Shown here: one piece after another, positions 25,301 through 32,984 of the stretch
Position numbering within the stretch: the first letter of the stretch is position 1
Layout of the letters: each line of letters begins with the position of its first letter
Position numbers and translations under genes: made by a program
Assembly (NCBI GenBank): GCA_051879315.1
Contig: JBJELW010000076.1
Coordinates: 1-64,000 of the forward strand
DNA length: 64,000 bases
Direction of reading: 5' to 3'
Source of the DNA: Roseburia_C sp051879315
GTDB taxonomy: Bacteria; Bacillota; Clostridia; Lachnospirales; Lachnospiraceae
Notes under the pieces: generated by a model
What the model saw: only the letters and a program-made list of their open reading frames with translations
Told to the model about the DNA's origin: nothing
Databases searched by the model: none

Positions 25301-27812
25301 AGTATCAACTGGTGATACAGGAATGACGGATGTAAAAGAGCAGTATATTTTTGTGGACAGAAAGAATCCAGCCAATGCGGGTGTGAGCGTTACCGGCGAT
25401 TCAAAAGCACAGGGATGGTATTATACGTTGCCACAGATTACCATGACATCGCCTGTTGATGATGGAACCCAAATCACAACATACTATAAGCTGTATAAAA
25501 TTTCTGATGGTGAACCTGAATATTCAGTTTTGAATGCGCAAAATCAGCCGAAGATTTCTGGGGATGGGCAGTATATACTAAAATACTATACAAAGGATGC
25601 AGCTGGGAATAAGTCAGAAGAGAAAAACCAGACAATCAATTATGACAGTACTTTACCTACACAGCCTAAAATTGTTTTCACAACAGAGAACAGTTCGCTT
25701 TTGGCGAAGGTGATAAACTACGTATCTTTTAATTATTTTTGCAAAGAACGTATCGCAGTCAGCGTTTCATCAGAAGATGTCACATCAGGTGTGGTATCCC
25801 TAACCTACTATACAGAAGAAAATGGTGTAAAGGGAGAGGAGAAAACTATTTCTGGGTCTGCAGGAACATTTTATTTGGATCCTGGGTTTAAGGGAAAAGT
25901 ATATGTTTCTGCAAAGGATGGAGCCGGCAATGTGACCACCTACAGTATTAGTGATGGTGTGGTTTATGATAATATTAATGCTGAAATTACTATTAGTAGT
26001 CAGGACAATGAGCAATGGATCAGTGGAGATATTGCACTTGATATCGTTGCACAGGACAAAGAGTCAGGATTAAAAAAGATTACTTGTGTGATTAACGATA
26101 AAACAGTGTATGAGAAAGATTTTTTGAATGAAACTGATGTGATTTATATGGATCAGTTTCGAGTTACCGCAACAGATGAGGCATTGTCTGCAGCAGGTTA
26201 TAAGATCTTGGTTACAGTAGAGGACAATGCAGGTAATGTCTACGCGAAAGAGAAATTGGTGTATGTGGATAAGACAGCGCCTGTGATACAGTTGTCCGGC
26301 ATAGAGGAGGGAAGTTATCTCAATCGGACAGCATCTTTGAATGCAACGGTCAAGGATCAGATTTATGAGTATGCGAGTACGTCTCTTCATGTCAAGAAGA
26401 CATTGGATGGCGTTACAAATGAGTATGAAATTCCGGGAGCCGCTCTTTCTGCGATTGAATCTACAGGAAGTTATGAGTTTGACCAGGATGGCAGTTATGA
26501 GGTTACGGTAAATGCAGTAGATGCTGCCGGCAATAAGGCGGAAGCACAGGTGATTCATTTTGTTGTGGATAAGACAGCACCGGTTATTGAGATAACAGGT
26601 CCGTCAGAAGGTTCTTATAGCATGAGCGACGTGGAAACTTCTATTAAAGTAACAGAGTCATTTTATGATACAGATGAAGTGACTATAAAAGTCACCAAAG
26701 AACTGGATGGCACAGTGTCAGACTATCCACTAAAAGGCTGGCGCAATACCGGAAAAGACTCTGTTTTAAAAAGTTCCTTCACAGAAGATGGAACTTATAA
26801 AATTCAAATAGAAGCAATGGATGCAGCAGGGAATAAAGCAACAATAAAGACACTTCAATTTACGGTAGATAAGACAGCACCAGTGTTAAGTATCAGTGGT
26901 GCAGAGGATTACCAGATTTCCAGTCATGAGATTGTGCTGCAATACAATGTGACAGAATCTTATTATGATACGGACAATGTTGAGGTAAGCCTGATTAAGG
27001 AAGATATTGACGGAAATAAATCAGAGGTCAATGTGGGAAACTGGGTAAATCGTGCAAAAGAGAGTAGTTTGACTTACCAGATTACATCAGATGGAATTTA
27101 TACAGCAAGAATTGTCGCTACAGATAAAGCGGGAAATAAAGCTGAGGTTCAGAAAACAGTCACCGTAGATACGAATGACCCGGTTATCCGTTATATTGAT
27201 GAAATTAACGGAAAGTATTTTCAGACATTTGTCTTACCATATGATATCAATGATATGATTCAAGACTTGACAGTTCCAAGCTACGAATTGTATTTAAATA
27301 GTGAGGAATATGATGGTGTTACAGAAGTCACAGAAGAGGGAAAATATGTTTTGAAGGTTGAAACGGAGGATGAGGCTGGTCATAGTGCTAATGCAAAAGC
27401 TGAGTTCATTGTAGATCATACAGCACCGGATATTTTGATAGTAGGTGTTGAGAATGCGAAAACTTATTATGAGGCAGTATCTCCGGTTATTTCACTTGCT
27501 GGTAGTGAGGATAGTATAGAGGAAATTTTACTGGATGATGTCAAACAGGATTTTGATTCTGAGACAATGCAATATGAAAATACCATATCATCAATCGGAA
27601 GGCACGAGATTTTAGTAACAGCCGTTGACTATGCGGGGAATACGACGGAACAATTGATTTCATTTGAAATAAAAAATAAATCTGTTTTCCGAAAATGGTA
27701 TGAAAATACGCCCCTTTTTGTTGCAAGTATTATTATAGTCTTAGGAGGGGGCGCTGGTGGCGTTGCTTTCTTTGGGATAAAGAGGAAAAAAACATCTGGT
27801 AAAAAAATGTAA
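22302..27812 (+). CDS. Giant (1836-residue) Ig-repeat surface protein with C-terminal membrane anchor
   Basis: A basic N-terminus and hydrophobic stretch (residues 10-30) form a signal peptide. The body is about 15-16 Ig-like beta modules joined at (Y/F)VD-K-TAP type boundaries. In the first two-thirds two module types alternate: one with GKWY..P..... YRLYK ... DGKWILEYYAKDEAGN, the other with a YxGGxxxNxxV start. The last third has shorter modules starting VDKTAPVI. The end has a membrane helix (LFVASIIIVLGGGAGGVAFF, near residues 1800-1822) and a Lys-rich tail. No LPxTG sorting signal is present. It is probably an elongated adhesin or display stalk held by the membrane. As the last operon gene before a terminator it may be the surface output of the phospho-signalling genes. 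Confidence 0.85.
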   Translation: MKKYQLSHRKRRFFAFAMACIIAAMAFNPMGNYYLEIEANDGTNCDLDGVTITLTEENVTVNAVQQSIGDGENHTIYWLKGAATATPSDGFSAYISANEMTDEQLESASFNVNPIDITASFTGYIYVKDSDGQIALAEIQYDNSIGELRFSVDDPTGTALSDSEGAYGNKWYDTTPSVQLEVNDSDAAGSPVTILYRIYKVGTTEDSRGDFENYNCAINVPDGKQVLEYYAKDTAGNSTSVFVKTFYVDTSTAGLRVAATVSGEGEDDQPYTSGDYTNADVTVFVEDKDGTALDLATQNGWKIYFLESEEEVLADSVDWGQPAEQNSKVFSNDGYNKYCHVKVENTVTGREFVDKVQIRIDKTAPEAVSLKLTNQDGSTATTDILNGEMWYKSGIKFVLEKANADKDDDTVSIQYRWYQEGIKEENIGDFEEYSSSDTGVNLNDGKWILQYYAIDEAGNKSSEEPVEKKIYVDESNVYAEPEIEAKTEDGSVYVGGSASNQDVTLSIKSEGVQIVPDENRIGMFYYSSSMSLDETALNQVEDSEWSSVDATGKIKIHVDDNGNLNRYYYVKVDKLVTGQSWIKSIHVRIDKETPDIENVCVTTDIAPGTQLVDGTSDCYWYDDKPALTVSLPETGSTLYYKLYEYYKSSDPEPESYTISNSDVEETLGDGRWILKYKVKDEAGNFSEETTNYYYVDSQLTSLTIKTILADGESDYTGGYSNQNINFSAISSDGTVYKTDDNIEVYYDLGDGSWSLLNNDTGMKEITIAENEPMFDQVCSIKVVNTDTGRVIISDPVQIEIDTEAPEVAPILKVSSEPDGAEITGENIYGGKWYQDSIPTLSFEDLQQDGGSDLHIEYRLYKEGETSGEFITYDSSGDRPVLGSAGKWVLEYKTVDEAENESNTSCTKFYIDKKPSLEISVKDAANQTYVEGENTEKITFTIENTTEGIGTKYFVYESTEKCTDDVLNGAAWTQINGDVYAIDESKLKNGEHYKKYIYIKAVSTGDTGMTDVKEQYIFVDRKNPANAGVSVTGDSKAQGWYYTLPQITMTSPVDDGTQITTYYKLYKISDGEPEYSVLNAQNQPKISGDGQYILKYYTKDAAGNKSEEKNQTINYDSTLPTQPKIVFTTENSSLLAKVINYVSFNYFCKERIAVSVSSEDVTSGVVSLTYYTEENGVKGEEKTISGSAGTFYLDPGFKGKVYVSAKDGAGNVTTYSISDGVVYDNINAEITISSQDNEQWISGDIALDIVAQDKESGLKKITCVINDKTVYEKDFLNETDVIYMDQFRVTATDEALSAAGYKILVTVEDNAGNVYAKEKLVYVDKTAPVIQLSGIEEGSYLNRTASLNATVKDQIYEYASTSLHVKKTLDGVTNEYEIPGAALSAIESTGSYEFDQDGSYEVTVNAVDAAGNKAEAQVIHFVVDKTAPVIEITGPSEGSYSMSDVETSIKVTESFYDTDEVTIKVTKELDGTVSDYPLKGWRNTGKDSVLKSSFTEDGTYKIQIEAMDAAGNKATIKTLQFTVDKTAPVLSISGAEDYQISSHEIVLQYNVTESYYDTDNVEVSLIKEDIDGNKSEVNVGNWVNRAKESSLTYQITSDGIYTARIVATDKAGNKAEVQKTVTVDTNDPVIRYIDEINGKYFQTFVLPYDINDMIQDLTVPSYELYLNSEEYDGVTEVTEEGKYVLKVETEDEAGHSANAKAEFIVDHTAPDILIVGVENAKTYYEAVSPVISLAGSEDSIEEILLDDVKQDFDSETMQYENTISSIGRHEILVTAVDYAGNTTEQLISFEIKNKSVFRKWYENTPLFVASIIIVLGGGAGGVAFFGIKRKKTSGKKM

Positions 27813-27822
27813 GATTGTCAGT

Positions 27823-27865
27823 AAAAAGAGAATGGTATAAATAAAAGCGTATCATTCTCTTTTTC
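27823..27865 (+). terminator. Terminator of the Tad/signalling operon
   Basis: AAAAAGAGAATG (27823-27834) pairs with CATTCTCTTTTT (27853-27864), with the T-run built into the right arm. It begins 11 bases after the stop of the giant surface-protein gene and ends the approximately 22.8-kb run of genes. Confidence 0.8.
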
Positions 27866-27942
27866 ATTAGAGTGAATGATAAGGAAAATGATTATTTTAA
27901 AATTGTACAATTGATGTAATAGGGGGATCATAGGATTAAGCG

Positions 27943-28596
27943 ATGAATGAAAATGATGATGAAATAATGAAAGAAATATTAGAAAAATATATGGAGTTAC
28001 ATCCTGCATATTTTTGTAAGTATGGTTGGCTGAGTCAGAATTGGTATAACAATTTTACCAAACCGTTGTTTGTCTGTATTTTAGATATGTATAGAAGAAA
28101 GAAACTATGGATGAACGATGGCAGGCAAATTGTAGTAGATGGATCTTCAGCAAATCTTTTTGATCGGTGTATCGTCGATATGTTCAGGAATGCATTTAGA
28201 ATTTCGTATGAAAATGATTATTTTATATGCTGTGATATAGAAGCTATTTTTGAAGGATTGGACAATGGAAAGGTTGTACGTCTGATAAATAAATATATTG
28301 TTTCCATCACTGAATATGTAAATAAGGATAATGATATAAAAATAGATAGGAAGGACACCTTGGAATTAAAAAAGTATATTCGAAATGCATTGAATGTTAA
28401 ACAAGTTTTTTTACGAGATTACTTTGACACAATAAGCACAGATTCTTGTATTAATTATATGGATATCATTGTTTTTATATATAACAGCAATGGCTTATTT
28501 TATGATAAATATGGGAAAGGTGTTAAAACCAATACGACTGTTGATTTGATTTGTAAGAAATGTATTGCTTTGGAGAATGGAATAGACTGGATGTAA
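27943..28596 (+). CDS. Hypothetical protein, 217 residues
   Basis: I do not recognise this protein. It has no signal peptide or membrane helix, is rich in Asn, Asp, Lys, Tyr and Ile, and has several Cys residues. The predicted content is mainly helical (EIMKEILEKYMELHPAYF near the start). Its ribosome site is weak (TAGGA). A 12-base palindrome, AATTGTACAATT (27901-27912), lies upstream. Codon use is more AT-rich than in the housekeeping genes, in keeping with an accessory origin. It is separated from the pilus operon by a terminator. Confidence 0.6.
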   Translation: MNENDDEIMKEILEKYMELHPAYFCKYGWLSQNWYNNFTKPLFVCILDMYRRKKLWMNDGRQIVVDGSSANLFDRCIVDMFRNAFRISYENDYFICCDIEAIFEGLDNGKVVRLINKYIVSITEYVNKDNDIKIDRKDTLELKKYIRNALNVKQVFLRDYFDTISTDSCINYMDIIVFIYNSNGLFYDKYGKGVKTNTTVDLICKKCIALENGIDWM

Positions 28597-28638
28597 TCCT
28601 ATTCCTGCTTTCAAATTAAGATGTTGGGAGGATAAAAA

Positions 28639-29616
28639 ATGGCATACCGATTGCTAAAGGGAAGAAGTAGGATTTTATGTTATGGTAAAGTTGTAATTCT
28701 AGGTGTTGTAGGTGCAATGGTTCTATCAGCCTGTGGTTTTGATACAAATGCTGGAGTTACAACAAATTCTATACAGGAAAGTGAATCGACTGAGTATGCG
28801 ATGGAATCGGAGGAAAGGGATGATTCTGTCAGTCTAGTGACAGATGTGGAATTGGAAAAATCATATACGGAAAGTGGAGAGTGTGCTGTTATACATGGGC
28901 TGGATAAGGATGGGAATGTTGTGTGGACGCGGAATACAGCAACATGTGAGTTGACAGAACTTGATAATATTTGTCCGATTGGCATACAGGAAACTTTTTA
29001 CTATTATGTGGAAGGTGGAAGTGTGATTGCATTAAATCTTTCGGATGGAGAAAAAGTTTGGGAGAATAAAGAATTTAAAGGAGCATCTTTACAGTTTTTA
29101 TTTGGAGAGGATAGTACGCTTTACTTATGCGGATATTATGGACCATCTTTTTTTGCCGTTGATAAGGATGGAAATACATTAGCAAATATTTCTGCATTTG
29201 AGGAGGAGTACTGTTGGCCTGATAAATTGGAACGTGTGGGTGAATACATCGAGGTTACAGTATATGATAATATATATACAAATACAGAAGTTTTTAGGGT
29301 TGATTTATCTGATTATTCATATGAGAGAGTAGAACAACAAAGCGATACTTTGTCGGAAACCCCAGTGGAAGAGCAGGGAGAATATCTGTCAGACGAACAA
29401 CTATGTGAATTGGCAAGAATTTATTACGAAAAGACAACTTCTTCTCCGGCACCTGAGTACGTACAAGTGGATGGAGAAAGTGGCAATATGGTATACATAT
29501 GGTTATATCAGGATTTTGGAGATCATGTTGCAACTATGGATTGGTACACGGTTGACAGGTATACCGGAAAAGGTCAAAACACATTGGGAGAAACAATAGA
29601 TCTTTTGAATCCGTAA
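28639..29616 (+). CDS. Lipoprotein with PQQ-like beta-propeller segments
   Basis: 325 residues behind GGGAGG. N-terminal lipoprotein signal with lipobox VLSAC (Cys near residue 32), then a Thr/Ser/Glu linker. Residues of about 75-210 contain PQQ-like propeller strands: IHGLDKDGNVVWTRN, VIALNLSDGEKVWEN and FFAVDKDGNTLANI. A C-terminal part of about 80 residues is unassigned. It is probably a surface-exposed binding or folding protein. It stands 30 bases from another lipoprotein gene, likely co-transcribed. Confidence 0.75.
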   Translation: MAYRLLKGRSRILCYGKVVILGVVGAMVLSACGFDTNAGVTTNSIQESESTEYAMESEERDDSVSLVTDVELEKSYTESGECAVIHGLDKDGNVVWTRNTATCELTELDNICPIGIQETFYYYVEGGSVIALNLSDGEKVWENKEFKGASLQFLFGEDSTLYLCGYYGPSFFAVDKDGNTLANISAFEEEYCWPDKLERVGEYIEVTVYDNIYTNTEVFRVDLSDYSYERVEQQSDTLSETPVEEQGEYLSDEQLCELARIYYEKTTSSPAPEYVQVDGESGNMVYIWLYQDFGDHVATMDWYTVDRYTGKGQNTLGETIDLLNP

Positions 29617-29646
29617 ATAGTGTAAATTTATAATAGGAGAAAAAGC

Positions 29647-30933
29647 ATGAAAAACAGAATTATTACAGCATCGCTTATCATTACAATGACAATAAATGTT
29701 ATGGGATGTGGAGCGAATGTATCAGAAAATTCATCAGAGCTTGAAGATCAGATGGAATCAAATGTAGCGACAGAAGAGGACACGGAAGAAAACGCAGAAA
29801 CGGAACAGACCGCGGATCAGGAAATAGACAATATACAACTTTATAAAGATGTATTAGATATGTTTTATTATAATATAGATACAGCAGTATGGGATCAAAC
29901 AGAAGAGGTAAGCGAATTGTTTTATAGTGCATATACAGATGTGCAATCTTTAGCTGATGCCGGTTATGCCTTTGGTGATTTAGACGGGAACGGAGTGGAT
30001 GAATTATTGGTTACATCCATGAAGGGCGCAGAGCGTGGAATCATCTATGATCTGTATACATGTCAGAATGGAGAAGTAGTTCATTTGGCCACCGGTGGTG
30101 AGAGATGGACATATTATCTATGCGAGGATAATACAATTTATCAAAATGGTTCAGGTGGAGCACTGCTTACTTCCTGGGAGAAAGATGTAGTGGATAGTAA
30201 TGAGGGATCGTTACGCTTAATGGAAATAGTGCTATATGATGGTTATACTGACGAAGAAAATCCCTGGAATTACGGCATTTCTGATTGCTATGAAGAGGAA
30301 TCAGGTTATGATTTGGAACGTATGGACAAAATTACGGAGGAAGAAGCCTATGCCATAACTGATGCCTATCAGAGTCAAGTGGTGAGTTTTCAACTGAATT
30401 CTTTTGAAATGTATACTCCAAGTGGACAGTTGTCTGCAGAGGATATGTTAAAAGTAGCTTTCCATTCGGCCATTGATTCGACAGAAAAGAGCTATTTCCT
30501 ATGTGACGATTTTGATGCAGATGGAAATTTGGAAGGATTTGGAATCGCTGGAAATGATAATGGATGGGATCTGGAGAATGCTAAAGTTTATATAGTAGAC
30601 CGTAATGGAAATGTATTGTGTATAGACGAATTTGAAAATCTGTATGGGTATGGTGGCGGATATGTTGACGCAGATAATTTCGCAGAATATAATGTTATAG
30701 ATACAGGTAGCCAAAAATTTTTGTCATTAGGAGGTATGGAAGGACAAAAAACATGGCTATATGGCGTCAAAAATGGACAAGCATACCAGCCAGAGATTTC
30801 CGGACAACATGATTGTTTTTCCAAATTCGCAGATGGGTTATATTGTGGTCAGCCGAATGAAGGTGGCCCGGGATATTATCAATTGTATTATGAATATGAC
30901 GCGGATTCAGGAGAATTTGTCCCTACAAATTAG
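29647..30933 (+). CDS. Lipoprotein with calcium-loop-like DxDGNG motifs
   Basis: 428 residues. Lipobox NVMGC (Cys near residue 21) is followed by a strongly acidic linker. Two DxDGNG-type loops, FGDLDGNGVDELLV and DDFDADGNLEGFG, resemble FG-GAP or dockerin-like calcium loops. No catalytic motif is recognised. The ribosome site AGGAG lies about 7 bases before the ATG. Likely an extracellular lipid-anchored protein that needs calcium to fold; function unknown. Confidence 0.7.
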   Translation: MKNRIITASLIITMTINVMGCGANVSENSSELEDQMESNVATEEDTEENAETEQTADQEIDNIQLYKDVLDMFYYNIDTAVWDQTEEVSELFYSAYTDVQSLADAGYAFGDLDGNGVDELLVTSMKGAERGIIYDLYTCQNGEVVHLATGGERWTYYLCEDNTIYQNGSGGALLTSWEKDVVDSNEGSLRLMEIVLYDGYTDEENPWNYGISDCYEEESGYDLERMDKITEEEAYAITDAYQSQVVSFQLNSFEMYTPSGQLSAEDMLKVAFHSAIDSTEKSYFLCDDFDADGNLEGFGIAGNDNGWDLENAKVYIVDRNGNVLCIDEFENLYGYGGGYVDADNFAEYNVIDTGSQKFLSLGGMEGQKTWLYGVKNGQAYQPEISGQHDCFSKFADGLYCGQPNEGGPGYYQLYYEYDADSGEFVPTN

Positions 30934-31036
30934 GAATAAATGTAATCGTTATTTTTCTTTTTTGAGGGTATTGCTTGTGAAGAAAATTTAAGAAAGCCAA
31001 TTAACATAAGATACAGTGAAAAAGGAGAGATTACCT

Positions 31037-32182
31037 ATGAAAAAATACCTTTTAACAGCACTTTCCATTATGCTTTTTGTTGCCTGCAGCACTCTGACTG
31101 TAAGTGCGGCAGAAAATTCTGATCTTGGTGGCACGGAAACAGTGGTTCGGGAGGACACCACAGGTCAGGATACAGATGTCGTTCAGGAGCCCACCGGGGT
31201 GTGGTTGCTAGGTGCAGGCGGCTGGTGGTACCAGAATCCGGATGGTAGCTATCCCAGCAACGGCTGGTGTGAAATCGATGATAACTGGTATGCTTTTGAC
31301 GAATCCGGCTATATGATGACCGGCTGGTATCAGAGCAAAGATGCATGGTATTATCTGAAAGCCAACGGGGTTATGGCAGAGGGCTGGGTCAATGACGGTG
31401 GAACTTGGTATTACATGGCAGAGGATACCGGGGTTATGAAGACTGGATGGCAGGAGATTGATGGAAGCTGGTATTACTTTGATGCAAAGGGTATGATGAA
31501 AATCGGCTGGCTGCAACAGGGAAGTTCATGGTACTACCTGAACCCGGATGGCTCCATGGCGGAAGGCTGGGTGAACGACGGTGGGACATGGTATTACCTG
31601 AATCCGGGTTCCGGAACCATGGCTACCGGCTGGCAAAATGTAGATGGAAGCTGGTACTATCTTGGCACAAAGGGAGTAATGGTAATCGGGTGGTTTAAGG
31701 AGAATGATAATTGGTATTACTGCTACAGCAATGGTGTTATGGCTGCCAATACCTTTGTAGATGGATACTATGTCAATCGAAATGGCATCTGGATTAGCGA
31801 TGCAGAGCAGATTAAGACAGAGCAGGCTCTTGCAGTAGCTTGGGAGATTACCGATTATATCGAATCCCTTGAACCGCAATCAGATTTGCATCGTGTCGGA
31901 TTAGCGGCATACATCGTTAGCACATACTGTGCAAATGCAACTTACACCATGGAAGGAAAGGATTACAGAACAGCTTACGGTGTATTTGTTGCCGGGGAAT
32001 ATTCCTGCGCAGGAGCCACCAGAGCGCTGGGTATGATACTGGATTGCATGGGATATGAGTGGGAACATGTAAATGAAAATCAGTATACCCACCAGTGGGT
32101 TCGCCTGACCATGGATGGACAGATTGGCTGGGCAGATGGTCAGATTGGATTTGTCGGATATGGAAAACATCCGGTAGAATAA
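31037..32182 (+). CDS. Secreted wall-binding transglutaminase-like protein
   Basis: 381 residues; the start at ATG 31037 follows AAAGGAGAG, and an earlier GTG at 31016 has no ribosome site. A signal peptide (residues 1-25, ending VSAAE) is followed by about nine GW/WYY wall-binding repeats (about 55-245). The C-terminal domain (about 255-381) is transglutaminase-like, with Cys324 in GEYSCAGATRAL, His352 in YTHQWVRL and Asp367 in WADGQIG, the Cys-His-Asp triad order of that superfamily. Here the wall-binding part is N-terminal to the enzyme, the reverse of the proteins at 1-4197. It could cross-link or cleave surface peptides; substrate unknown. Confidence 0.85.
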   Translation: MKKYLLTALSIMLFVACSTLTVSAAENSDLGGTETVVREDTTGQDTDVVQEPTGVWLLGAGGWWYQNPDGSYPSNGWCEIDDNWYAFDESGYMMTGWYQSKDAWYYLKANGVMAEGWVNDGGTWYYMAEDTGVMKTGWQEIDGSWYYFDAKGMMKIGWLQQGSSWYYLNPDGSMAEGWVNDGGTWYYLNPGSGTMATGWQNVDGSWYYLGTKGVMVIGWFKENDNWYYCYSNGVMAANTFVDGYYVNRNGIWISDAEQIKTEQALAVAWEITDYIESLEPQSDLHRVGLAAYIVSTYCANATYTMEGKDYRTAYGVFVAGEYSCAGATRALGMILDCMGYEWEHVNENQYTHQWVRLTMDGQIGWADGQIGFVGYGKHPVE

Positions 32183-32184
32183 AT

Positions 32185-32571
32185 ATGATTAATTTGTTAG
32201 GGCTATCGGTGGTTATGATATGTTTGAATGATACAAAGAATGAAGAAAAAAATGAACTGATACAGATGTTGAATACATTGTTATCAACAGATATGGAGAA
32301 AGAAGAGAAGAAGCAGAAGCTACAGGAAGAATATGGTATTCCTATGGATGATGGTTTTGGAACGGAGGTAGAAGAGATGTGTAATTTGAGTGGTTATGTA
32401 GAAAATAAGGGAATTAAAAAGGGAATAGAAAGAGGCCGTGCAGATGAGCGGGCAGAGATTATCCAGAGTGCTTTACGGAATGGAAACACACCGGAGCAGG
32501 TATCTGCTTTTCTTAGTATTCCACTGGATGAAGTGAGGAAAGTGGAAGAGGGAATGCTGCAGAGAGCGTAA
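32185..32571 (+). pseudogene. C-terminal remnant of an Rpn-family (PD-(D/E)XK) nuclease
   Basis: About 129 residues in frame from ATG 32185, immediately after the transglutaminase-like gene. EVEEMCNLSGYVENKGIKKG, followed by IERGRADERAEIIQSALRN and a C-terminal SIPLDEVRKVEEGML, matches the tail of Rpn/recombination-promoting nuclease proteins. The N-terminal catalytic domain is absent, and the first 20 residues (LLGLSVVMICLND) look like the end of that lost domain. It is therefore read as a 5'-truncated gene. A short regulatory product is possible but less likely. Confidence 0.7.
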
Positions 32572-32640
32572 ATCTTCTGACAGGGTCTTTCCGATAGTAC
32601 TTGTTATCCCCAAAAGAAAATGTTATATTGATAAAAGCGA

Positions 32641-32675
32641 AGAGGCGTAGTGGATTACCACTATGTCTCTTTTTT
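32641..32675 (+). terminator. Intrinsic terminator
   Basis: AGAGGCGTAGTGG (32641-32653) pairs with CCACTATGTCTCT (32658-32670) with two G-U pairs and an ATTA loop; five T follow. Confidence 0.75.
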
Positions 32676-32693
32676 ATAAGCAGGAGGCAGATT

Positions 32694-32888
32694 ATGAACC
32701 TATTTGATATCATAGGCCCGGTGATGGTGGGACCCTCCAGTTCCCACACCGCAGTGCGGTAAAGATCGGGTATGTCACAAGAAAACTCATGGCTGATTCC
32801 TGCCTGCCTGCGGGAGACAGGGCAGGATGGACTGGCTGTCACAGAGAGTGCCAAGAAAGTGGAAGAGCGGATGCGTCAGGACTGTTAA
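32694..32888 (+). pseudogene. sdaAB: Frameshifted, internally deleted remnant of L-serine dehydratase beta subunit
   Basis: A good GGAGG site (32683-32687) precedes an ATG. The first 20 residues, MNLFDIIGPVMVGPSSSHTA, are the conserved start of iron-sulfur L-serine dehydratase beta subunits. The frame then hits TAA after two codons. Restoring one G (GCAG-TGCGG to GCAGGTGCGG, near 32754) gives HTAGAVKIGYVTRKLM, the normal continuation, so one base has been lost. Soon after, homology stops. A last stretch in the original frame, GLAVTESAKKVEERM then DC and stop, might be the end of the alpha-subunit gene, which would imply a large internal deletion. The product cannot be functional. Confidence 0.8.
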
Positions 32889-32931
32889 TCATATCCTTTT
32901 ACAGAATGCTGGTGGGAGGTTCCTTTTTTCC

Positions 32932-32960
32932 TTGCATAATATAAACGAATCCTTTAAAAT
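32932..32960 (+). promoter_or_regulatory. Promoter of aroA
   Basis: TTGCAT (32932-32937), a 17-base spacer and TAAAAT (32955-32960), 24 bases before the start codon. Confidence 0.6.
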
Positions 32961-32984
32961 TGAAAGAAAAACAGAGGTTTAATT

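Larger units (their letters stand above)
32572..32984. other. 413-base stretch with terminator, gene remnant and aroA promoter
   Basis: No intact gene. It contains the terminator at 32641-32675, the frameshifted serine-dehydratase remnant at 32694-32888 and the aroA promoter at 32932-32960. Confidence 0.7.

Noticed and set aside
31074..31111. Lipobox reading (FVAC) in the transglutaminase-like protein
   Set aside because: The -3 residue is Phe and a good signal peptidase I site (VSAAE) follows, so plain secretion with wall-binding repeats is preferred.
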